Below, in pieces: positions 42,052-51,500 of a stretch of DNA of 64,000 bases. Source of the stretch: Amedibacterium intestinale (GTDB taxonomy: Bacteria > Bacillota_I > Bacilli_A > Erysipelotrichales > Erysipelotrichaceae); contig NZ_AP019711.1 of NCBI RefSeq assembly GCF_010537335.1, positions 1,054,001 through 1,118,000 on the forward strand, in the 5' to 3' direction. Numbering within the stretch: position 1 is the first letter of the stretch; each line of letters opens with the position of its first letter. The position numbers were made by a program, and so were the translations under genes. The notes below the pieces were generated by a model that did no database searches, was not told where the DNA came from, and saw nothing but the letters and a program-made list of their open reading frames with translations.

Positions 42052-42811
42052 ATCCTAATACATATGCTCCATCTACGGATAAAACAGCACCACTGATATA
42101 CGATGCCATGTCACTTGCTAAAAACAGAAATGCATTCGCAATATCTTCTGGTTCCCCTAAACGCTGCACAGGAACTCCTTTTGCCATTGCTGAAATCATA
42201 TTTGGATCTAATGCCTTTACCATATCTGTCGCAATGATACCAGGTGCTACCGCATTTACACGAATTCCATCTTTTCCAAGCTCTCTTGCCAATGATTTAG
42301 TCATCCCGTTAACTGCAAATTTACTTGTAGGATAAGCAACTCCGGCAGGCTGTCCATAAATACTTACCATAGAACTTGTATTTAAGATAACCCCTTTTTT
42401 CTGCTTTTTCATGACTTCTGCAGCTGCTTTGCTCATTAAGAATACAGAGCGAAGATTAATATTCATAACACGATCAAAATCAGCATCTTCATAGGAATAG
42501 AAATGTTTGGAGTCAGATACACCTGCATTATTGATCAATACATCAACACTTCCCCATTCTTGTAAAACTTCTTTTAAAAGATCAATACATGCCGATAAAT
42601 CATTTAAATCAATATAGCGTCCCATGATAGTATCCTTATACTCACTTAACTCATGTAATGCTTTATCTACCGTTTCTTTTCTAGAACCCAGCATAACAAC
42701 CTTGCTTCCCTGCTGCAAGAAAGCTTTCACTGTCGCAAAGCCAATTCCTCTAGTTCCACCAGTAACCACGACTACCTTGTTTTTTAAATCATCAAATACA
42801 TTTTTACTCAT
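42050..42811 (-). CDS. short-chain dehydrogenase/reductase (SDR)
   Basis: 253 residues with a full classical SDR set: TGGTRGIG (17-24) for NAD(P), NNAG (94-97), S146/S147, Y160-x3-K164 in YPTSK, and AVAPGIIATDM. The C-terminus SYISGAVLSVDGAYVLG resembles FabG and the BaiA/hydroxysteroid dehydrogenase branch. Both remain possible. No fatty-acid or bile-acid operon surrounds it. It is divergent from a MarR gene, and the large palindrome between them may regulate both. It reduces or oxidises a secondary alcohol/ketone in the cytoplasm. Confidence 0.9.
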   Translation of the reverse strand: MSKNVFDDLKNKVVVVTGGTRGIGFATVKAFLQQGSKVVMLGSRKETVDKALHELSEYKDTIMGRYIDLNDLSACIDLLKEVLQEWGSVDVLINNAGVSDSKHFYSYEDADFDRVMNINLRSVFLMSKAAAEVMKKQKKGVILNTSSMVSIYGQPAGVAYPTSKFAVNGMTKSLARELGKDGIRVNAVAPGIIATDMVKALDPNMISAMAKGVPVQRLGEPEDIANAFLFLASDMASYISGAVLSVDGAYVLG

Positions 42812-42920
42812 CTCAAATACCTCCTTTTATAAGTCTTCTTATCTTGTAATAAGTATAACACGCCCTTTTAAAAAAAAGGATGTAAGTTGCTTTCTTAACC
42901 ACATACATACAATTATGTCT

Positions 42921-42952
42921 AAATAAGATGTTGACATATCAACATCTTATTT
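42921..42952 (+). promoter_or_regulatory. 32-bp palindromic operator in the MarR/SDR intergenic region
   Basis: AAATAAGATGTTGA-CATA-TCAACATCTTATTT has perfect 14-bp arms. A TTGACA-type -35 (42931-42936) lies inside it, with a weak -10 (TTACAC) 17 bp on, so the binding protein, presumably the MarR product, would occlude the promoter. Confidence 0.82.
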
Positions 42953-42985
42953 GTTACACTCTTTAAAGAAAGAGAGGAAAAAACT

Positions 42986-43438
42986 ATGGATCGATTTGAA
43001 CTATTTTTATCTGGCATTCATTCTATCTATCGAAATATACAGCAAATCAAAAGTGCAGAAATGGAAGAACTGGGATTAAAAGGAACCCATTTTCTATGTC
43101 TATATTACCTGCATAAAAGTGAAATACCTTTAACACCTGTACAGTTAAGTAAGAAATGTCTATTAGATAAAGCTGCAATTTCCAGAATTATCAAACAGCT
43201 AATAGAAAAAAATCTTGTTTTTTATGAAGAAACAACAGAAAAACGTCGTTATCGCAATGCATTATCTTTAACTTCAAAAGGAAAACAAATTACAGAAGTT
43301 TTTATGGATCGTATTGATGTTGCCTTGTCAAAAGGTGGAAAAGGATTAACAGAAGAAGAAAGAAGTATATTTTACTCCTGTCTAACAAAGATAAAAAACA
43401 ATCTGCAGGAAATTGTAGATGATGGAGGAGTCTTATGA
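42986..43438 (+). CDS. MarR-family transcriptional regulator
   Basis: 150 residues with a MarR winged HTH: LTPVQLSKKCLLDKAAISRIIKQLIEKNLVFYEETTEKRRYRNALSLTSKGKQI. Helical dimer segments flank it. AGAGAGGAAAAAACT precedes the ATG. It overlaps the alcohol dehydrogenase start by ATGA, so regulator and dehydrogenases form one operon, probably autoregulated through the 32-bp palindrome. Confidence 0.92.
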   Translation: MDRFELFLSGIHSIYRNIQQIKSAEMEELGLKGTHFLCLYYLHKSEIPLTPVQLSKKCLLDKAAISRIIKQLIEKNLVFYEETTEKRRYRNALSLTSKGKQITEVFMDRIDVALSKGGKGLTEEERSIFYSCLTKIKNNLQEIVDDGGVL

Positions 43439-44643
43439 ATCTGATTAAAAAAGTATATTGCAGAACCTATCAAAGCGTATTTCGATGTGCACTTCCGTTG
43501 CTTCCTTATCGAAAGCCAAAGATTTTAAATGATTATGAAGCCTGTATTTCATTATTAAAAGAAAAAAATATTTCTTCTTTACTTTTGGTAAGTGATGAAA
43601 GTATTCGAAGTCTTCATCTGACAAAGTCATTGGAAAATCATCTGAAACAAAACGATATTCAATGTATTATATATGATAAAACCGTTGCCAATCCTACAAG
43701 CGACAATGTAGAAGAAGCAAGAGAACTGTATATTAAAAACAGCTGTCAGGCAATTATTGGCTTTGGCGGAGGTTCTTGTATAGATTGTGCAAAAGCAGTA
43801 GGAGCACGCATCGCAAGACCAAAGAAAAGCCTAGATAAAATGGAAGGTATTTTAAAAGTATTGCGAAAACTGCCTTTGTTGATTGCAATTCCCACAACTG
43901 CCGGAACAGGAAGCGAAACAACCCTTGCAGCCGTCATTACCGATGGCAAGACACGACATAAATACCCAATGAACGACTTCTCCCTGATTCCTCACTATGC
44001 TGTTTTAGATCCTATGGTTACCCTATCCCTTCCTGCACACATAAGTGCTACAACAGGCATGGATGCTCTCACACATGCCATAGAAGCTTATATTGGACGT
44101 TCTACCACAAAAGAAACAAGAAAAGATGCGCTGGAAGCAGTGAAACTGATTTTTTCTAACTTGCCAAAAGTGGTAGAAAACGGAAATGACATAGAAGCAA
44201 GAAAACATATGCTGCATGCCTCTTTTTTAGCAGGAAGTGCCTTTACCAAATCGTATGTGGGCTATGTCCATGCAGTAGCACATTCCCTTGGTGGAAAATA
44301 TAATATAGCACATGGTTTGGCAAATGCAATCTTACTTCCCAATGTATTGGAAGCTTATGAAGAAAGTGCATATAAAAAATTACATAAACTATCCTGTGCA
44401 GCAGGACTAAGCAATGATAAGGAAGATGAAAAAACCAGTGCTTTAAAATTTATACAGGCAATCAAAGATATGCAGAAAAAATTTCATATTCCAAACACGA
44501 TTCCTCAAATCAAAAAAGAAGATATAGAAGAATTAGCTGCTTATGCAGATAAAGAAGCAAACCCTTTATATCCAGTACCAAAATTAATGGATGCAAAACA
44601 GCTAGAAAAATTTTATATACAAGTCATGGAGGAAAACAAATGA
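43435..44643 (+). CDS. iron-containing alcohol dehydrogenase
   Basis: 402 residues of the group III metal-dependent ADH family. The NAD-binding half has IIGFGGGSCIDCAKAVGAR (GGGS) and PTTAGTGSETT. The iron-binding half has D and H ligands in HISATTGMDALTHAIEAYIG and YVGYVHAVAHSLGGKYNIAHGLANAILLP. It interconverts alcohols and aldehydes in anaerobic metabolism. It overlaps both neighbours by 4 nt; the partner downstream is an aldehyde dehydrogenase, so a two-step alcohol/aldehyde/acid route is suggested. Confidence 0.94.
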   Translation: MNLIKKVYCRTYQSVFRCALPLLPYRKPKILNDYEACISLLKEKNISSLLLVSDESIRSLHLTKSLENHLKQNDIQCIIYDKTVANPTSDNVEEARELYIKNSCQAIIGFGGGSCIDCAKAVGARIARPKKSLDKMEGILKVLRKLPLLIAIPTTAGTGSETTLAAVITDGKTRHKYPMNDFSLIPHYAVLDPMVTLSLPAHISATTGMDALTHAIEAYIGRSTTKETRKDALEAVKLIFSNLPKVVENGNDIEARKHMLHASFLAGSAFTKSYVGYVHAVAHSLGGKYNIAHGLANAILLPNVLEAYEESAYKKLHKLSCAAGLSNDKEDEKTSALKFIQAIKDMQKKFHIPNTIPQIKKEDIEELAAYADKEANPLYPVPKLMDAKQLEKFYIQVMEENK

Positions 44644-46018
44644 AAAAAGAAGAAATACAGGCTTTAATTGAAAAGCAGAGATTATATTACTTAAGTGGTG
44701 AAACACTTGATGTGCAATATAGAATCAATGCTTTAAAAACATTGAAAACTGCCATTTTAAAATATGAACAGGAAATAGAAGAAGCTTTAAAAAAAGATCT
44801 AGGTAAAAGTTATTTTGAAAGCTATATGTGTGAAGTAGGACTTTCTTTAAGTGAGATTAGCTACATGATCAAACACACTCACTCTTTTTCAAAAGAAAAA
44901 CGTGTTCGTACACCTTTGGCACAATATGTCTCTCGAAGTTATACAAAACCAAGTCCTTATGGTGTAACCCTCATCATGAGTCCCTGGAACTATCCATTTA
45001 TGTTAACGATAGAACCTCTAGCTGATGCTTTGGCTGCCGGAAATACCGTTATCTTAAAACCAAGTGCATATTCTCCCAATACGACACAAATCATAAAGAA
45101 AATCATTGATGAATGTTTTGATGAAAAATATGTTGCGCTTGTTAGTGGAGGAAGAGCAGAAAACACATCTCTTTTAGAAGGAAAATTTGATAAAATCTTC
45201 TTTACTGGAAGCGTCAGTGTAGGAAAAGAAGTCATGCGCAAAGCAAGTGAGCATTTGACACCTGTTACATTAGAACTAGGTGGAAAAAGCCCTTGCATCA
45301 TTGATTCCAGTGCAAATATAAAGCTGGCAGCTAAGCGTATTGTATTTGGAAAATTTTTAAACTGTGGACAGACTTGTGTTGCCCCAGATTATATTTATTG
45401 TGAAGAATCTTAAAAGATGAGTTTCTTAAGGAAGTAAAACAACAAATCAAAAAACAATATGGTGAAGATCCACTAAAGAATTCAGACTATGGAAAAATTA
45501 TCAATGAGAAACATTTCTTTCGTATTGTTCAGCTGATCAATTCTGATAAAGTTGTATATGGCGGAAATACAAATAAAAACACTTTGCAGATCGAACCTAC
45601 GGTAATGGATCATGTAACATGGGGTGATGCAGTTATGCAGGAAGAAATTTTTGGACCTATTCTGCCAGTATTAACCTATCGTAACCTTGATGAATTGATT
45701 ATGCTTTTACAATCTAAAGAACATCCACTAGCATTCTATGTCTTCTCCAGCAAGAAAGAAACTATTAAAAAACTGACAACAACATGTCAGTTTGGAGGAG
45801 GATGTATAAATGATACGATTATTCACCTTGCCAACTCTCAAATGGGATTTGGCGGTGTAGGTGCAAGTGGAATGGGTTCTTATCATGGAAAAATTGGTTT
45901 TGAAACATTCTCTCATCGAAAAAGTATTGTTGACAAAAAGACATGGCTGGATCTTCCTATGCGTTATCAGCCATATACTTCTCTATACGAAAGAATGGTT
46001 CGTTTTTTCTTAAAATAA
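44640..46018 (+). pseudogene. aldehyde dehydrogenase interrupted by a frameshift
   Basis: A class 3-type ALDH of about 459 residues when rejoined. Codons 1-257 (44640-45413) hold the NAD-binding domain (PWNYPFMLTIEPLADALAAGN), the Glu E212 in LELGGKSP and the catalytic C246 in NCGQTCVAPD. The frame then stops at TAA in GAATCTTAAAAGATGAG. Adding one T (TCTTTAAAAG) or shifting -1 restores a continuous reading through KDEFLKEVKQQ, EEIFGPILPV and the C-terminus. No classic slippery heptamer is seen, so a real 1-nt deletion or a sequence error is likelier than programmed shifting. The truncated form lacks the oligomerisation region. Confidence 0.88.
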
Positions 46019-46021
46019 AGT

Positions 46022-46056
46022 AAGAAGCAGATACTTGTCTGTTTCTTTTTATTTTT
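46022..46056 (+). terminator. intrinsic terminator of the MarR-ADH-ALDH operon
   Basis: AGAAGCAGA / TCTGTTTCT stem (one G-T pair) followed by TTTTATTTTT, a few bases after the ALDH stop. Confidence 0.85.
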
Positions 46057-46132
46057 CCCATATAGAAGTGTGCCTATTAATAGCAGCATGAAAAGTTTCA
46101 TAAAATCTTAGAAGAGCTTTATTCTTTATCGT

Positions 46133-46160
46133 TTGACCTATACATACATATTACTATGAT
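46133..46160 (+). promoter_or_regulatory. promoter of the small haem-type membrane protein
   Basis: TTGACC (46133-46138), 16 bp, TATGAT (46155-46160), about 40 bp before a GGAGG site and the ATG at 46216. Confidence 0.65.
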
Positions 46161-46215
46161 AAAATCTAACGCAATTAACCAATCAAAAGCCTTATAAAAT
46201 GGAGGTAAATATACA

Positions 46216-46572
46216 ATGATTAGTCACTGGTTTGGATGGATATCATTCGCAATATGTATTTTACTTCTTTCAAAAGTAATCGGAAGAATTTCTAAAAATA
46301 AAAAACTTAATCAGATTCTAAGAAACGTTCATAAGCCTTTAGGGATCACTATAATTATTATAGGGTTAATACACGGACTATTGTGTATCACAGATAATTT
46401 TGAATTAAACATTCAAATTATAACAGGAACAATTCTCTGGATTTTTATTATTGCTTTGGCAAGGACTTTTTATGCACGAGTAAAATTAAAAACAAAATGG
46501 TTTCAAATGCACAGACATTTATCCATTGTGCTTGTAATCCTAATGATAATTCATATTATTGTATCTGTATAA
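46216..46572 (+). CDS. small four-helix membrane protein, probable di-haem b type
   Basis: 118 residues with four hydrophobic helices (about 5-22, 38-56, 66-84 and 100-117). Histidines pair at a spacing of 14 within helices 2 and 4: H39 and H53, H99 and H113, with H101 as an alternative. This is the geometry used to hold two b haems across the membrane in ferric-reductase and YedZ-like domains. The length is about the bare transmembrane core, with no flavin domain. GGAGG lies 11 nt before the ATG. A role in transmembrane electron transfer is inferred, with an unknown partner. Confidence 0.62.
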   Translation: MISHWFGWISFAICILLLSKVIGRISKNKKLNQILRNVHKPLGITIIIIGLIHGLLCITDNFELNIQIITGTILWIFIIALARTFYARVKLKTKWFQMHRHLSIVLVILMIIHIIVSV

Positions 46573-46944
46573 GAGGAGTACATTTACAAATCTAATTCCC
46601 TCCATAATTCTACGGAAATATGTCTCTACTACCTTATATCTCATTTATGTTACTATTATCCTCTTGAACTTTTCATACTAAAACAACTTACAAGATCATT
46701 TTCTACCAATATATTTAATAAATGATTATTGATTTTACGCCTTCTTTGTGAAATTAATTTTCTTTTTTTATATTCATTTTCAGAAAAAAGTTAAAACAGA
46801 TTTATTTCAATAATACATACGAACATCATAATTTAAACAAATTCATACATACTTCATAGTAAACTTAATTAAAGAAAACGAGAATAACAAATATTACGTT
46901 TCTAAAACATCAGTTCAAAGTATATATTTCTTTGTTTGTCGTTT
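46573..46944. other. AT-rich intergenic stretch with the tail of another Rpn gene
   Basis: I see no gene in these 370 bp. The only recognisable element is a 17-mer, AAAACATCAGTTCAAAG, at 46904-46920, identical to 19969-19985. At the latter site it forms the last codons and stop of the truncated Rpn gene (minus strand). It therefore looks like a remnant of another Rpn copy directly beside intact copy B. Confidence 0.55.
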
Positions 46945-46969
46945 TTACTCTACTTATTCTATTCCACAC

Positions 46970-47012
46970 TAAAAATGAAACCTCTTCGTATATACGCATA
47001 CAAAGAGGTTTT
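46970..47012 (-). terminator. intrinsic terminator of Rpn copy B
   Basis: AAACCTCTT / AAGAGGTTT stem on the minus strand followed by CATTTTTAG; the equivalent of the copy A terminator, with a longer loop. Confidence 0.82.
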
Positions 47013-47024
47013 CTGTATGTAATT

Positions 47025-48056
47025 CTAATGTAGAAGGATTCCTGTTAGTTTTTCAATCAAAGCATTGTCAAATCCTTCTGCCTTCATTTTCTTTGCGATA
47101 TCCATTTTTTCATCAGCCTTCCCTTTTTTAACTCCTACCAAAATTCCTTCTTTGCGTCCTTTTTCAATTCCTTCTTTACGTCCTTCTACAAGCCCCTCCT
47201 TTCGCCCTTCTCTACGACCTTGTCTACGGCCTTGTTTGCGTCCTTCCTTACGTCCCTGTAGGATTCCTTCTTCTTTAATATACTGACTTAAATTGCACAT
47301 ATCTTCCAGCTCCTTCCCCAGTTCTTTTGTCATTGGTATTCCATAGCTTTTTGTAAGAATTTCCTTTTTCCTTGTTGAATCCATCCCTGATGTAAACAGT
47401 ATGTACAAAAGTGTCATGAACGTTCCATCATGGATATCCTCTACTTCTTTTGGTGGATAGATCATGATAATGTTCATCAAATCATAATGTCTTTTGGGAA
47501 ATGCATAAGCTGTTCCCAAATGTTCTTCATGCAGGGAATAGCGATTCATTACACCGCTTTTCTTTTTACTGTGTTTCATGCATATCCAGATGGAATATAC
47601 TTTCTTTAGATCCTCATAGTTTGTCTTTTGAAATCCATTGGGTGTATTCTTCTGCCTTACCAGCAAACGACTTCCATAATATATGCTTCTTTTCAATAAT
47701 GGATATCCCATATTGTCTTTTCCCTGTGCTTCAATGTTCATGAACATATCTACTTTTCCTTCATGATTTGGCAAGCCTAGACCACATAATACATCATAGC
47801 GAACAAGTCCACCCTTTCCTGTTATATCCTCTGTATTCATACCGTTAATCTTTTCGCTTTGTTTGATACCTTCCTTTGTATCTGGTTCAAGACAGGTTAA
47901 AACTTCCTTTATGCTCATTCCTTTAAATTCTGTAATGACATGTCTTGAAATATGGGAAAGTACATATTTGTTCATAAGAACCTTCTTGCAGTATTCATCA
48001 TAGCTTATTTCTTTGTTTGACAGCTGATCAATAGCCGCTGCAGCTTCTATCTGCAT
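47025..48056 (-). CDS. Rpn-family recombination-promoting nuclease/putative transposase (copy B)
   Basis: 343 residues, identical to copy A over almost the whole nuclease core (D88, E109, Q111 present; only a handful of changes such as KRHYD for KKYYD). The tail differs: seven extra tetrapeptides (GRKQ GRRQ GRRE GRKE GLVE GRKE GIEK group) give a 28-residue longer repeat, and the last helix reads AEGFDNALIEKLTGILLH. GGAGG precedes the ATG. Same-strand placement with copy A makes recombination between them possible. Confidence 0.88.
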   Translation of the reverse strand: MQIEAAAAIDQLSNKEISYDEYCKKVLMNKYVLSHISRHVITEFKGMSIKEVLTCLEPDTKEGIKQSEKINGMNTEDITGKGGLVRYDVLCGLGLPNHEGKVDMFMNIEAQGKDNMGYPLLKRSIYYGSRLLVRQKNTPNGFQKTNYEDLKKVYSIWICMKHSKKKSGVMNRYSLHEEHLGTAYAFPKRHYDLMNIIMIYPPKEVEDIHDGTFMTLLYILFTSGMDSTRKKEILTKSYGIPMTKELGKELEDMCNLSQYIKEEGILQGRKEGRKQGRRQGRREGRKEGLVEGRKEGIEKGRKEGILVGVKKGKADEKMDIAKKMKAEGFDNALIEKLTGILLH

Positions 48057-48229
48057 CGTATTTCACCTCCTAAAACTCTCCACATAACTTAATACGAGAA
48101 AAAGAAGGAAAAATACAAAAAATAATGCAAGAATCTTATTTTTTTAAGATAAGATCATTTACAATAGGATGATAATATCTGTCATAATCATAATACGCTA
48201 ATTTTTCATAACTTACCATATACATATTG

Positions 48230-48547
48230 ATATAAAAGTAATAAGAAGTTTCTCCTGTCAAATCGTATAACAAAAGTTATATCAGACATCAAATTTATCC
48301 TAGCTCTTAAGAACCTTAACGGTTCTATTTTAGATTTCCTTAATTTTCCTTTTATGTTCTTAGCGGCCTTCCTAATCCTAAAGTATCCTGTGATATAAAA
48401 ACCAAAGGAGCAATACATCATTTCTTGATATATCGCTCCTTTTTAACCATCATTTGCTTATAAAATAATTACATTTGCATTATTCCCTTATTGCTCAATC
48501 ATAGCATCATATATATATTCTTCTATTTTCATTATATTTTGGCATCT
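48230..48547. other. intergenic stretch after the GH101 gene
   Basis: No convincing gene. A 71-codon frame (48206-48421, minus) has no ribosome site and overlaps a terminator, so I do not call it. The stretch holds the bidirectional hairpin at 48407-48445 and a short inverted repeat GAACCTTAACGGTTC (48310-48324). A small untranslated RNA ending at the hairpin is possible but unsupported. Confidence 0.45.
48407..48445. terminator. bidirectional intrinsic terminator downstream of GH101
   Basis: GGAGCAATACATCA / TGATATATCGCTCC pair with two mismatches. T-runs lie on both sides (TTTTT on plus, TTTGGTTTTT on minus). It is about 110 nt past the GH101 stop. Confidence 0.7.
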
Positions 48548-51500
48548 TTAATTCTTACGTTTTTTTCTTATAAGCTCTACCATTGCACCTAATGCAGCAA
48601 TTGTAGTTATACCTAAAATAGCAGTATTGCTACGAACGCCTGTTTTAATAGAAGATTCATTTTCTTCCTTATCTGTTTTTTCAGATGTATCCGTTTCGTT
48701 TTGTCCTTCTTCAGGATTTTTAGGTGGTTCTGGTACAACGATTGGTTTTCCAGGTTCAATTGGAGTACTTGGAATCGAACCATCATCTTTCAAGCTATCT
48801 TCTAATGCTTTTCGTGTATCCTGAAGTTGTTTTAAGGCATTATCGACTTCTTCTTGTGTAGCATCCGCTTTACTAAGAACTGTTTTCGCATGATTTAATG
48901 CATTCTGATATGCATCCCAAAGCTGTACAGGATATTTCGAAGCTTGTGAATCATGAATAGCAGAGTCAATTTCCTCTTGTAGTTTACTATAATCTACAGA
49001 TGGCTTATCAACCGGTACCAAATTATTCATTTCTTCAACTAATGCAAGTGCAGCTGATGTCACTTCCTTTTGTGTTACTTCCTTACCATCTTGCATATCC
49101 TTTTGAACATCTAATGCCTCTTTCAATGCAGCTTCAAATGCTTTTGTATCCTTATATTCAGTCAAATCTATTTTCTTAGCTTCTTCAATTGCATTTTCTA
49201 ACATTTGGATATCTGTTCCTGTCGCAAGTAACTCAAGAGAAGTAATTGCCTGTTTCAATTTTCCAGTTATATCATCAATCTTTTTTTGTTCTGTTAATGG
49301 ATTATCTAACATTGCCACTGCTTCATCATATACCTTTTTCACAGCAGTATAGCTTGCAGTTGTATATTGCTTTGGATCTTTTTTCTCAAATTCACTCATT
49401 GCCTTTTGAAGATTTGAGAAATCAGAAGCCTGTTCATAAACTGCTAATTCTGCAGCGGATGCGAAATTTCCTATACCTTCTGTAACTTCAAACATTACAT
49501 ATTGTGCCTGTACAGGTTCAAATTTCACTTTTTGCACTTCATTTACATTTTTAAATGTACCATCCGCAACAATTTTAGTCCAATCATCGCTTTCATTGTT
49601 TTTAACATATAAATTAAATTTCTTTATTTTACCATTATCACCAGTAAGCCGCTGTAAATAAGAGAACTGATTCACAGTATACACATTTTTCATGTCAATC
49701 GTAATTTGTGCGGGATTTTGAGCAGTAACAGGAACTTTTGGTTCATACTTGCTGTGCCATAAAGTGTTTGGATTTTGATCAAAGGCAAGTGCAATTGGTC
49801 CCTCATTTCCCGTTTGCGGCTGTTCATTATTCGATTTTATGTCAAATGCAGAAGAATCAATTTCTATACTTGATGAAATTACTGGACGATTTAATTTATT
49901 GTTTAATGCAGTTTCTAGCTTGTCTAAGACTTCATAATAGTCTGCAACTTTCACATTTGTTTGTGTACTCATTTCCTGCAATGCTGTTTTTGCTTCTGTA
50001 ATGGCTTTCCAATCTTCTTCAAGATAATATTCTTCTTTTACATCTGCTTTTTTAAGTGCTTCATTTACCATTTGATTTTTCATATCTTCTTTTAAAAGAA
50101 TCATATTGTATGCATCTTGTAATTTTTTTGTCGCAGATGCAATTTCTTCTTCTGTTACCCCAGGTTTTATGTCCACAGCTTTCGCATTTTCAATCGCAGA
50201 AAGAAATGTTTGTAATTCAGCTCCATCTACTACCGCATTACGATCCACACGTTCTGCTTTTTTCATAATTTCTTTCAATGCACTGCGATCAACAACTGGA
50301 TTTAATGCGTCTTTCGCATCATTCAAATCACGAATCATATCACTAACCTGTACAGAAGTTGCTTTATCATTTTTATATAATGCTTCTGCTTCTTTGATCA
50401 ATGTCTGTAATTTCATCCATTTATCATCTTGTTTGTAATCGGTTGCATGTAACGATTTCATTGTTGTAACAATTTCCATTAAAGAAGCTTTTTCTTCTGT
50501 AAGCGCATAAGGAACTAGCTGTTCTATAGCTGCTTCCAAACCTTTATAAGCATCACGAATTTCTTCCTTTGAGGCCTGTGCATCATCTAAAACTTTGCTT
50601 GCTTTATTGATTGCTTCCACCACTTTCGCATAACTTTCTGGTGTATATGCACGTTCCTCAAGTTGTTTTGCTTCTTGTATTAACTGTCCTAAAGTTTCTC
50701 TATTTATTGGACGTGCAGCCTGTACATAGAAGTTATCCAAGTAATATTCCGATCCTGCTTTTTTCGTAATATCAATATAGTAGTCATCATAATTTCCAGT
50801 TGTAAATTTTAATTCCAGATTTCCTTCTTTATCTATCGCATCAATACTTGCAATCACAGCATGTGCTTCATCATTTGCTTCCTTTGCTTTATCCGATTTT
50901 ACCGCAAAAATAAATGCATTTGCTGCTGGTGATTTATAAGAAATACCAATCTTATATTCCGTTTCCGGTTCTAAACGAACAGTGGAAGGAATCGTACGCA
51001 TATAATCTCCAGCACGTACTTTTAAAGAATAATTTCCATCAATCACATCATCTGTTACTTCTGGATTTACAGGATTTTTCTGTGATAGATGAGATTGATC
51101 AGATTCCGTAGATATAAATGCACCCCATCCCTGATCTGTATTTTCAAAATCTTCCCAATACGTATATTTTTTTGGATCTGGATTTGTACTTGGATCTACT
51201 TTTACAACACGAACATCATCAAAATCAACAATAGATTGTGCATCTTTTCCTTTTGCAGCAGATAATGTTAAAGTAGCACTATCAGATAGTGCTGTAAATC
51301 TAACCTGCATACGCTGTGCTTTTGTTTTATATTTATCATTATGGTGTACTCCATAAGTTACATTGCTTCGATTCATATAATTCACTGCAACCTCATCACC
51401 ATTTTGAACTTCAATACTTGCTTTTCTTCCATCATCTGTGATGCACCAAACAGAAGCAGCATACGTTTGTCCTGGAATTAATCCTGTCAAAGTCTGTGTA

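Larger units (their letters stand above)
46945..48229 (-). repeat. long direct repeat, copy B (Rpn gene plus flanks)
   Basis: Near-identical to 20425-21620 and in the same orientation. It covers the terminator, the whole Rpn gene and about 170 bp of its upstream region, and is longer mainly by an 84-bp in-frame repeat expansion. Confidence 0.9.

Noticed and set aside
45400-45420. Programmed -1 frameshift in the aldehyde dehydrogenase
   Set aside because: A -1 shift would fix the frame, but no X-XXY-YYZ slippery heptamer or following stem is visible; a one-base deletion is simpler.
47140-47280. Short regularly spaced repeats that could suggest a CRISPR-like array
   Set aside because: They are 12-bp in-frame codon repeats encoding G-x-x-x tetrapeptides inside the Rpn gene, with no spacers.
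48206-48421. 71-codon minus-strand frame after the GH101 gene
   Set aside because: No ribosome site, no recognisable protein pattern, and its start lies inside a bidirectional terminator and its end inside the Rpn upstream repeat.
48230-48445. T-box or riboswitch upstream of the Rpn/GH101 region
   Set aside because: No T-box sequence or known riboswitch core seen; only a terminator hairpin and a short inverted repeat are supported.
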